Of a stretch of 64,000 nt of DNA, positions 57,000 to 64,000 are shown piece after piece. The DNA is from Chitinophagaceae bacterium (GTDB lineage Bacteria > Bacteroidota > Bacteroidia > Chitinophagales > Chitinophagaceae): assembly GCA_016787085.1 (NCBI GenBank), contig JAEUVJ010000008.1, forward strand, positions 186,001 to 250,000. Direction: 5' to 3'. The notes under the pieces were generated by a model, which had not been told where the DNA came from, did not search any database, and saw nothing but the letters and a program-made list of their open reading frames with translations. The position numbers were made by a program, and so were the translations under genes. Position 1 is the stretch's first letter, and every line of letters begins with the position of its first letter.

Positions 57000-58163
57000 A
57001 TGAGAATAGTACATGTATCTTTTCATTACGATGATACGATAAGCACAGAAGAAGAACTCCTGGAAAAGCACTATACTATTACAGGATGGGCTGAAGCGCT
57101 GGAAAGAAAAGGAGCCGAAGTAATAGTGATCAGCCGGTTTCATAAAGAGTGCACCACCCGGATCAATAACGTGCAATACCTGTTTGTAAAAGATAAGCTG
57201 GGATCAAAGCCGGGAGGATGGCGTTTCCCATTAAAATTCCTTAGAAAAGTCAGCCGGCTGAATGCTGATGTTATCCACCTGCACCATCTCACGCTTTCCC
57301 TGCAAACAACATTATTAAGATGGCTGCTCCCTGAAAAAACTGCGATCATTATACAGCATCATGGCGGGCCACTTCCGGCAAAAAGAAAAAGAACTGTTCA
57401 TAATTTTTTCACTTCTGTTGCCGATGGATATTTTTTCACTACAGCTGAACAGGGCCGTGAATGGTTCATGAATAAAAAACAATCAGGCAAAGTGATGCCC
57501 GTCATGGAAGGGGCGACTTTCTTTAATTATAAAGACCGCGATGCCGGAAAAGAAGATCAATATATAGACCGGAATTCAGCAAGGGCGCAGACAGGCATAA
57601 AAGGAACACCTGTGTTTCTATGGGTCGGCCGCTTAGACAGCAACAAGGATCCCCTGACAGTATTGGATGGATTTGGTCTTTTGCTTGACAAATACCCTGA
57701 GGCTGCATTATACATGGCCTATAGCGATAACAAGCTTTCAGATACTGTTGAAAACAAGATCGGTCATTCGGCCATTCTCAGGAACAAAGTGATACTGTCC
57801 GGGAATATCCCGCATCATCTAATTGAAATGTATTACAATAGTGCCGATTATTTTGTTCTGGGCAGTCACTATGAAGGCAGTGGTTATGCATTAAGCGAAG
57901 CGTTACGCTGTGGTTGCGTGCCTGTGATAACAGAGATCCCGAGTTTCAGGATGATGACTGGTAACGGCCGGCTGGGTGCACTTTGGAAACCGGGCATCAA
58001 AGAATCTTTTCTTCAGGCTGCGATCACCGCTATCAACAAACCGCTTATAGATGAAGGCAAAGCCTGCATTGATTTTTTCCATAAAGAACTATCTTTTGAC
58101 GCCATTGCTGCCACAGCCATGCAGCATTACCGGCAAGTAGTTCATGCAAGAGCAAAAAAATAA
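57000..58163 (+). CDS. Glycosyltransferase family 4
   Basis: 387 residues, GT-B fold. N-terminal MRIVHVSFHYDDTISTEEEL, a middle HHGGPLPAKRKRTVHNFF, donor domain FLWVGRLDSNKDPLTVLDGF and SHYEGSGYALSEALRCGCVPV with the EX7E acid pair. Lies 17 bases after the previous GT4 gene in the same operon; convergent with the following GT2 gene (19 bases apart). Specificity unknown. Confidence 0.9.
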   Translation: MRIVHVSFHYDDTISTEEELLEKHYTITGWAEALERKGAEVIVISRFHKECTTRINNVQYLFVKDKLGSKPGGWRFPLKFLRKVSRLNADVIHLHHLTLSLQTTLLRWLLPEKTAIIIQHHGGPLPAKRKRTVHNFFTSVADGYFFTTAEQGREWFMNKKQSGKVMPVMEGATFFNYKDRDAGKEDQYIDRNSARAQTGIKGTPVFLWVGRLDSNKDPLTVLDGFGLLLDKYPEAALYMAYSDNKLSDTVENKIGHSAILRNKVILSGNIPHHLIEMYYNSADYFVLGSHYEGSGYALSEALRCGCVPVITEIPSFRMMTGNGRLGALWKPGIKESFLQAAITAINKPLIDEGKACIDFFHKELSFDAIAATAMQHYRQVVHARAKK

Positions 58164-58182
58164 AATCTTCCTGGCAGATCAT

Positions 58183-59190
58183 TTACAACAAAGGTTCCTC
58201 CACCTTCCTGCCCTCCCGGGCTGCCCGGGTATAGGGGTTGTTATTGACAGTGATCTTCCACATAAGCCGCAACGTTGCTTTACACATTACCAGGTTCCCG
58301 GATAATGAAAAGGCAAGAAAATTACCTGTAAGAGACCATACAAGGCGATACTTTTTTACATGCGACAAAGAAGGTCTTATTCTCCTGAAATGATCCAATG
58401 CCAGCACCCTGCGATAATATTGCAGCGGTGATTGCAAGCGGTTCCCATCTTCCTTATGATGATAAACAACCGCCTTCCTGACCACCTGTACAACAGGAAC
58501 CGGAAAGCCTGTGATGACCCCATAATTATCACCTATACCATGCCTGTCCAATACTTCCTCAAACGGTGAACCTGTTAACCATTCTTTCTTTACCAATGAT
58601 GCCCCAAGACTATACACCGGGCATTCAGCATACTCTCCCATCAGATCAGTATTAACGGGCCAGCCCGCTCCGGAGATATGATTTCCTTTTTTTGTATAGT
58701 ATTTCCAGAGTCTTTTTATAACGAAATTGCTGTTACGGCAGTGGATCGGCCCCCAGATACCCAGTCCAAAAATATATTTCCATAACAAGGCGCCTGCTGA
58801 TGTTACCGGGTAGGTGGCGCTCCAAATACCCTTCACCTTTTCCATCCATGACCCGGAGACGGCTCCCGTTTCCGAAAATACCTGCAGATGATCCACCAAC
58901 GACTGCAGGTAATCGTTGCCGATCTCAATATCATCATCGCATAAAAATATCCAGGGCGATTCGGCTGCTCTGACCCCTTTATTACGCTGGATGCATACAG
59001 ACCTTTCTGCTGAAAGATAGTGTATAGAAAGGTTTCTGAACAATGAATACTCGGAAGGGAGAAGCCTGTCATCTCCCGAATCCACAATGATCACTTCATA
59101 TAAAGGATAAGACGAGCGGTCAAGGCAATGAAGCAGGGATAACAATCTTGCTTTACGGTTACAGGTTGGGATCACCACGCTGATCTGCAT
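58183..59190 (-). CDS. Glycosyltransferase family 2
   Basis: 335 residues. ISVVIPTCNRKARLLSLLHC, VIIVDSGDD, ERSVCIQRNKGVRAAESPWI, and the metal-binding FLCDDDIEIG. Acceptor region contains RNSNFVIKRLWKYYTKKGN and SGAGWPVNTDLMGEY. A C-terminal amphipathic segment (LVWSLTGNFLAFSLSGNLV) may bind membrane. It is the only minus-strand gene between two plus-strand runs, a mosaic feature of the locus. Confidence 0.9.
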   Translation of the reverse strand: MQISVVIPTCNRKARLLSLLHCLDRSSYPLYEVIIVDSGDDRLLPSEYSLFRNLSIHYLSAERSVCIQRNKGVRAAESPWIFLCDDDIEIGNDYLQSLVDHLQVFSETGAVSGSWMEKVKGIWSATYPVTSAGALLWKYIFGLGIWGPIHCRNSNFVIKRLWKYYTKKGNHISGAGWPVNTDLMGEYAECPVYSLGASLVKKEWLTGSPFEEVLDRHGIGDNYGVITGFPVPVVQVVRKAVVYHHKEDGNRLQSPLQYYRRVLALDHFRRIRPSLSHVKKYRLVWSLTGNFLAFSLSGNLVMCKATLRLMWKITVNNNPYTRAAREGRKVEEPLL

Positions 59191-59327
59191 TCACTGCCAG
59201 TTTGGTTAATAGCTAAATTTACATAGATTATACATCCGCTCCCCTGCCACAACCATAAAAAGAACACAGGCAACCAGGAACTATTTTATTGCGTTATAAT
59301 CATTTACCAAACGACAATCGCCGGCGT

Positions 59328-60839
59328 ATGGGTACGTTCCATTTCCTTCGCTCTTTCTCCCTGCGCCTGCGTCATTGCATAAAGACATGGCCGGCATTCC
59401 TGTTCTTGCTCCCTTTGTTTTTTGTTCTGCATGGCATAACTATCAACTACAATGCAGTACCGTATGGGGAAGCGATTAAGCTTACGGGGTGGTATATACT
59501 AGTCGCCGTGCTGATCGCAGGTATCTGCTGGCTATTTTACCGGGATCGCACCAAAGCGGCGATCCTTTCCTTTTTTATTATGGCCTTCCATTTCTTCTTT
59601 GGTAATGTACAAGACTCCATAAAAAGTTTTTCCCCTTTATCCTTTTTTTCACAATATCGTTTTCTGCTTCCCGTTGGCTTTTGTTTACTCCTGGCGATCA
59701 TGATCATGCTGAACAAAAGAAAAAGGACTCTGCATAGACTGACCACTTACCTGAACATCCTCTTATTGTTACTGGCATTGACGGATACATTCCTGCTTAT
59801 AACTATGTCCTGGCAAAAACGGTATGAAGGAAATACCGGCACTACCGGCTTAACGTTGTGTGATACCTGCCCGAAGCCGGACATATATCTTTTATTGTTC
59901 GATCAATATGCGGGACATGGGGCGTTGAAAGAAGTATTTGGCTTTGATAATTCAGGTTTTGAGAACGAGTTGCAACGGCGCGGGTTTCATGTTGTGGCAG
60001 GCAGCCGCAGCAATTACAATCTTACCCCGTTCTCGATGGCCTCCTTATTGGAAATGGATTATCTCAGCCCTGAAATGGGATCTAAAAAGAACCTGAATGT
60101 TGGCTACAGCTACCGGGCCATACAAAACAGCCGGGCCATACAATTACTGAATGAACATGGTTACCGCTTCTATAATCATTCTGTTTTTGATTTTCCCGGT
60201 CAGCCTGCACATAAATATGCCATGTTCTTTCCTTACGGCACAAAACTGATCACTTCAAAGACCTTTGTCAGCCGGATCGCCCGTGATATAAGATCGGCTA
60301 TCTCAGAAGGCAAGCTGGGGCTCAAAGCAGCGCAGATCAAAATAGCGTATGAAGGTCTTCATTTCAATAATGACATCTTTGAAGTGACAAAGAACCTGGC
60401 TGCCACAAGGAGCGATGAACCAAAATTTGTCTATGCCCATTTCATGATGCCCCATTTCCCTTATTATTTTGATAGTAAAGGCCACCAGCTTCCCCTGGAA
60501 AAACTCCTGAAAAGCCGTAAGGAAAATGCTGAGGCCTATATCGAATACCTGCAATATTGTAACACCCGGATACTGGAACTGGCAGAATACATACTTGCCC
60601 GGTCCCCAAACCCACCCGTCATCATGCTTCTTTCTGATCATGGCTTCAGGCACCCGGAAAAAAAGGCAGACAGGCGCTACGATTTTATGAACTTTAATGC
60701 GATATACCTGCCGGGAAAGAACTACCATCACTTTCATGACAGCCTTACCAGTGTCAATCATTTCAGGGTCTTTTTTAATAGTTGCTTCAACCAGCGTTTC
60801 CCGTTGCTGAAAGATTCCACTATTGATCTATGGGATTAA
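59328..60839 (+). CDS. Membrane sulfatase/phosphotransferase-like protein
   Basis: 503 residues from ATG 59328 (a TTG at 59289 adds 13). N-terminal five hydrophobic segments (about 23-42, 54-74, 80-97, 109-130, 140-165), then an alkaline-phosphatase-superfamily domain: DIYLLLFDQYAGH (metal Asp), SNYNLTPFSMASLLEMDYL with a Thr nucleophile candidate, YAHFMMPHFPYYF, and LLSDHGFRHPEKKADRRYDFMN with the metal Asp-His pair. Layout is like LTA synthase/EptA, which transfer phosphoglycerol or phosphoethanolamine to lipids or glycans on the periplasmic side. A Thr rather than Cys/Ser favours phosphotransfer over sulfatase activity (inference). In a glycan locus it probably decorates the product. Confidence 0.8.
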   Translation: MGTFHFLRSFSLRLRHCIKTWPAFLFLLPLFFVLHGITINYNAVPYGEAIKLTGWYILVAVLIAGICWLFYRDRTKAAILSFFIMAFHFFFGNVQDSIKSFSPLSFFSQYRFLLPVGFCLLLAIMIMLNKRKRTLHRLTTYLNILLLLLALTDTFLLITMSWQKRYEGNTGTTGLTLCDTCPKPDIYLLLFDQYAGHGALKEVFGFDNSGFENELQRRGFHVVAGSRSNYNLTPFSMASLLEMDYLSPEMGSKKNLNVGYSYRAIQNSRAIQLLNEHGYRFYNHSVFDFPGQPAHKYAMFFPYGTKLITSKTFVSRIARDIRSAISEGKLGLKAAQIKIAYEGLHFNNDIFEVTKNLAATRSDEPKFVYAHFMMPHFPYYFDSKGHQLPLEKLLKSRKENAEAYIEYLQYCNTRILELAEYILARSPNPPVIMLLSDHGFRHPEKKADRRYDFMNFNAIYLPGKNYHHFHDSLTSVNHFRVFFNSCFNQRFPLLKDSTIDLWD

Positions 60840-60927
60840 GTTCCCGGGGGTAAAGGCAACCCGCATGACCGGAAAAACGAATACCCTATAGCAGACATGC
60901 CAGGGGCTCCTGTCTGCCAGCTTACCT

Positions 60928-61977
60928 ATGCTTCAGCAATCCATATATCAAACATTCAAACGGTTCCGAACCCTTCAGACGCATAAGATAACCTCATTAC
61001 CGGTAGTGATACTGATGCCGCATAGCGCTTGCAATTGCCGCTGCGTCATGTGCGACATCTGGAAGGATAATAAGAACCTGAAACAGTTTACTGAAAAAGA
61101 TATCGTCGGCTTATTGACCTCATTAAGAAAATTGGGTACACAACAGGTATTGATGTCAGGTGGCGAAGCTTTATTGAATCCGGGTTTTTTCCGTTTCTGC
61201 GAAATACTGCAAAAAGAAAATATTAAAGTCTCTCTATTATCAACCGGTTTACTGGTCAAAAAACATGCAAAAGATCTGGTGCAATGGGTGAATGACATCA
61301 TCGTATCACTGGACGGGCCGGAAGTAGTACATGACCGCATCAGAAATATACCCGGCGCTTACCGGCAACTGAGGGAAGGTGTCAGGTACCTAAAAGATAT
61401 GGCGCCGTCATTCAGGATCACATCCAGATCGGTCATTCACCGGCTTAATTTCCGTCATTGGCCTCTGCTCATTGAAAGCGCTAAAGAGATCGGGCTCGAC
61501 CAGGTAAGTTTTCTGCCTGCCGATGTCAGCAGTCATGCGTTCAACCGTGAAGTATTATGGAATGATCAGCGGCAACAGGAAATATTAGTCGGGCAAAATG
61601 ATCTGACCGATTTAAAAGAGATCATTGAAGAAATTATTGAAAAGTATGCACAGGGAACCGGCGGACATTTCATTGCAGAGAGCCCGGACAAACTGAGAAA
61701 GATTTACGGCTATTATGCCGCCTGCCATGGCCTTGATCCTTTTCCATATAAAAAATGCAATGCTCCCTGGGTGTCGGCAGTTGTAGAAGCAGATGGAACT
61801 GTCAGGCCTTGTTTCTTCCATCCGGCGATGGGGAATACCAGGGAGCATTCTTTAGAAGAAATCATCAATAGCCCGGAGAGTATCCGCTTTCGTAAAGAAC
61901 TGGATATAGAGAATAATGATACCTGCCGGAAATGTGTCTGCTACCTCCATCTTTCACCGGGAACAAAACTCAATTAA
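60928..61977 (+). CDS. Radical SAM/SPASM domain protein
   Basis: 349 residues. 4Fe-4S/SAM motif at Cys35-x3-Cys39-x2-Cys42 (HSACNCRCVMCDIW), then QQVLMSGGEALLNPGF (SAM-binding GGE). A SPASM region at the C-terminus contains CNAPWVSAVVEADGTVRPCFF and CRKCVCYLHLSPG, which would bind auxiliary clusters. Such enzymes modify peptides (sactipeptides, pyrroloquinoline) or other small substrates. No precursor peptide is evident nearby. It is 12 bases upstream of a second radical SAM gene and next to a glycan locus, so a sugar or lipid modification is possible. Confidence 0.9.
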   Translation: MLQQSIYQTFKRFRTLQTHKITSLPVVILMPHSACNCRCVMCDIWKDNKNLKQFTEKDIVGLLTSLRKLGTQQVLMSGGEALLNPGFFRFCEILQKENIKVSLLSTGLLVKKHAKDLVQWVNDIIVSLDGPEVVHDRIRNIPGAYRQLREGVRYLKDMAPSFRITSRSVIHRLNFRHWPLLIESAKEIGLDQVSFLPADVSSHAFNREVLWNDQRQQEILVGQNDLTDLKEIIEEIIEKYAQGTGGHFIAESPDKLRKIYGYYAACHGLDPFPYKKCNAPWVSAVVEADGTVRPCFFHPAMGNTREHSLEEIINSPESIRFRKELDIENNDTCRKCVCYLHLSPGTKLN

Positions 61978-61989
61978 CAGCACCAGCTA

Positions 61990-63453
61990 ATGAATATCCT
62001 TTTTTCCCATTCTTATTTTCTTCGCTTCGACCCCAAGCAGTGGGCCACCGGGCAACCCTATCCCCCGATAGGCACCTTGTATGCCGCGGCGCTGATGCGG
62101 GAAAAGGGGTACACTGTTTCTTTTTTTGATACCATGTTTGCACATGGGCCTGATGAGATCATTCCTTCACTGGAGGAAAAATCACTAGCCATTTTGGTTT
62201 TATATGACGACGGCTTCAACTACCTCACCAAGATGTGCCTGACCAATATGCGTGAAGCTGCATTCAGAATGATAACGTTTGCAAAAGAGAAAGGGTGCAC
62301 TGTTATTGTCTCAAGCTCTGATGCCACAGACCACTATGAACAATATCTGCAACAGGGCGCTGATTTTATTCTGTTAGGTGAAGCGGAACAAACACTTTCA
62401 GAATTAGTGACCGCCGTTGATACCGGCAATGATCATTTTCTTTCCATCCCCGGGCTTGCCTACAAATTGGATGATGCAGTCATAAAAACAGCCAGGAGAA
62501 ATGTATTGAAGGACCTGGATAGTCTGCCTTTTCCTGCCTGGGACCTGGCGGATATCGAACCATACCGGAAAATGTGGATGAGGCATAAGGGCTATTTCTC
62601 GTTGAATATGGCCACGACCCGGGGTTGCCCGTTTAAATGCAACTGGTGCGCCAAGCCGATCTATGGCAATCGTTATAATTCGAGATCACCGCAGAATGTA
62701 GTAGCAGAATTAAAGATGCTGAAAGAAAGATTCCGCTTTGATCACATCTGGTTCTGCGATGACATTTTCGGGCTGAAACCGGGATGGGTGAATGAATTTG
62801 CCAACCTGGTGAAAAAGGAACAACTTCATTTCCGGTTTAAGATACAGGCGAGGGCCGATCTTCTGCTGCAGGAAAATTATATCCTTGACCTGGCCAGGGC
62901 CGGTTGTGAGAATATCTGGATGGGTGCTGAAAGCGGTTCGCAAACGATCCTTGATGCCATGGACAAAGGCACCACCGTAGAACAGATACACCAGGCGACA
63001 CATTTACTAAAGAAGAATGGCATACATCCGTCCTTCTTTATCCAGTTCGGATATCCCGGTGAAACCAAAGATGATATCCGGAAAACCATCCGGATGATCA
63101 ACAAGCTGCTGCCTTACGAGATCGGCATATCTGTATCGTATCCGCTGCCGGGCACCGCTTTTTATGAAAGAGTAAAAAACGAACTGAAGGAAAAGACCAA
63201 CTGGACTGACTCTGATGAACTGGCGCTGATGTTCCGCAACACCTATGCACCTGCTTTTTACAAACAGCTTCACCGTTATGTGCATAAAAGCTACCGGAAA
63301 CATATGGCCATCCGGCACATCAGGAATTTACTGCTGCGTCCCCTGAGCATGAACAGTTATGTATTCAAAAAAGCAATGTCATTCCTGTATTATGCTCCTG
63401 CCGCCTGGATAGATAAACAAAAACTGCATTTATTAGAAAATACATCCGCATGA
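61990..63453 (+). CDS. B12-binding-type radical SAM protein
   Basis: 487 residues. N-terminal cobalamin-binding-like domain (YPPIGTLYAAALMREKGYTVSFFD, ADFILLGEAEQTLSELV), then the radical SAM motif at Cys213-x3-Cys217-x2-Cys220 (RGCPFKCNWCAKP), and an HIWFCDDIFGLKP and MGAESGSQTILDAMDKGTT region. Family members (BchE, HpnP, phosphonate methylases) often methylate unactivated carbons. Only the fold is certain. The next gene starts inside its stop codon (ATGA overlap), so a SAM-dependent methyltransferase is co-translated. Confidence 0.9.
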   Translation: MNILFSHSYFLRFDPKQWATGQPYPPIGTLYAAALMREKGYTVSFFDTMFAHGPDEIIPSLEEKSLAILVLYDDGFNYLTKMCLTNMREAAFRMITFAKEKGCTVIVSSSDATDHYEQYLQQGADFILLGEAEQTLSELVTAVDTGNDHFLSIPGLAYKLDDAVIKTARRNVLKDLDSLPFPAWDLADIEPYRKMWMRHKGYFSLNMATTRGCPFKCNWCAKPIYGNRYNSRSPQNVVAELKMLKERFRFDHIWFCDDIFGLKPGWVNEFANLVKKEQLHFRFKIQARADLLLQENYILDLARAGCENIWMGAESGSQTILDAMDKGTTVEQIHQATHLLKKNGIHPSFFIQFGYPGETKDDIRKTIRMINKLLPYEIGISVSYPLPGTAFYERVKNELKEKTNWTDSDELALMFRNTYAPAFYKQLHRYVHKSYRKHMAIRHIRNLLLRPLSMNSYVFKKAMSFLYYAPAAWIDKQKLHLLENTSA

Positions 63454-64000
63454 ATGAAACGGCTCATACCCTGAACGAGCAGGCCGCTGCGGACGCTTTT
63501 AACAGGCAGGCGCCGCTGTTTGACCAGTTGTATGCTGAAGACCGGATCGTTCAATACAAAAGAGAACGGGTAAGAGAACATATATTGCAATACCTGGACC
63601 CGGGGTCGGCTATCCTGGAATTGAATGCCGGAACAGGAGAAGATGCTGTTTTTTTTGCCGGGCAGGGGCACACCGTTCATGCTACGGATATTTCGGAAGC
63701 CATGCAGGAAAAGCTAAAAGAGAAAGCCCGTCATCACCAATTGCAAATGCTTATCAGCAATGAAAAATGTTCGTTCACTGAATTAGACAAATTAACTGAC
63801 CGGGGGCCTTACGATCTTATCTTCTCCAACTTTGCGGGATTGAACTGTACCGGTGAGTTAGCAAAGGTCCTCCGCTCTTTTGATGCGTTGGTAAAGCCAG
63901 ACGGGTTGGTGACACTGGTATTATTACCCCGGTTTTGCCTGTGGGAATTTCTCTTGTTATTCATAGGCAAGATCAAAACGGCCTTCCGGCGTTTCTCTGG
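63450..64000 (+). CDS. Class I SAM-dependent methyltransferase, truncated by window end
   Basis: Frame open from the ATG at 63450, which overlaps the upstream stop (ATGA), to the last base, 183 complete codons. Methyltransferase signatures: ILELNAGTGEDAVFFAGQG (SAM-binding motif I), HATDISEAMQEKL (motif II acidic residue), YDLIFSNFAGLNC (motif III) and LVKPDGLVTLVLL. The N-terminal NRQAPLFDQLYAEDRIVQYKR is common to ubiquinone/menaquinone-type and lipid methyltransferases. The C-terminal part (hydrophobic LWEFLLLFIGK) may reach the membrane. Substrate unknown; probably acts with the two radical SAM enzymes. Confidence 0.85.
   Translation, partial: MNETAHTLNEQAAADAFNRQAPLFDQLYAEDRIVQYKRERVREHILQYLDPGSAILELNAGTGEDAVFFAGQGHTVHATDISEAMQEKLKEKARHHQLQMLISNEKCSFTELDKLTDRGPYDLIFSNFAGLNCTGELAKVLRSFDALVKPDGLVTLVLLPRFCLWEFLLLFIGKIKTAFRRFS

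Noticed and set aside
60928..63453. RiPP (sactipeptide-type) cluster
   Set aside because: A SPASM enzyme is present, but no precursor peptide, peptidase or RiPP transporter was found beside it.
45308..64000. Locus as a polysaccharide utilisation locus
   Set aside because: No SusC/SusD pair, glycoside hydrolase or sensor is present; the content is biosynthetic.

Overview
The window is a chromosomal segment of a Bacteroidota bacterium, most likely of the Chitinophagaceae type (family level is inference). The signs are promoter boxes of the TAnnTTTG type directly before start codons, Bacteroidota-typical proteins (DUF4476, MlaE-family ABC permease, large alpha-2-macroglobulin, a type IX secretion-like C-terminal domain, MetX/MetY methionine synthesis) and short palindromic repeats between genes. 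No rRNA, tRNA, CRISPR array, transposase or phage gene was seen.

Bases 1-45,140 are mainly housekeeping. They open with a 5'-truncated aldehyde dehydrogenase followed by a short, catalytically dead aldehyde dehydrogenase-like gene. Then come a SPOR protein, an M20 amidohydrolase, an EEP hydrolase, the malic enzyme-phosphotransacetylase fusion MaeB, a lipid ABC transporter pair (MlaE/MlaF type), sucD, a DUF4476 protein, a 2070-residue alpha-2-macroglobulin, an FAD oxidoreductase, an MtfA-like peptidase, aspS, two related 4-TM proteins, a membrane-anchored trypsin-like protease and an esterase lipoprotein. A three-gene operon (circularly permuted ATP-grasp, alpha-E, transglutaminase) is followed by rarA, a group III truncated haemoglobin, a PhyH dioxygenase, an ElaA-like acetyltransferase, small envelope proteins, uvrA and two unrecognised proteins. 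A SAM-I riboswitch then precedes metY-metX-hom, a homoserine-to-homocysteine operon.

Bases 45,308-64,000 form a surface-glycan locus: a UDP-sugar epimerase, several GT4 and GT2 glycosyltransferases, two O-antigen ligase/polymerase-like membrane proteins, a Wzz-like protein, a full-length ABC exporter that may flip lipid-linked glycan, a membrane sulfatase/phosphotransferase-like enzyme, two radical SAM enzymes (one SPASM, one B12-binding type) and a methyltransferase cut by the window end. The strand changes several times, as is common in loci assembled by exchange.

The non-coding structure is rich. One palindromic repeat family appears to form the distal P3 arm of the SAM-I riboswitch and has relatives after sucD and, in frame, inside the alpha-2-macroglobulin gene, which also carries the translated LTPGPSPKGEG repeat. 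Another repeat occurs as inverted copies around mlaF-sucD. A 158-bp imperfect palindrome lies at 34,699-34,856 and a nested multi-hairpin element with UUCG loops at 22,713-22,916. Several terminators sit directly before the next promoter. All coordinates and motifs were read by eye; no similarity search was run.
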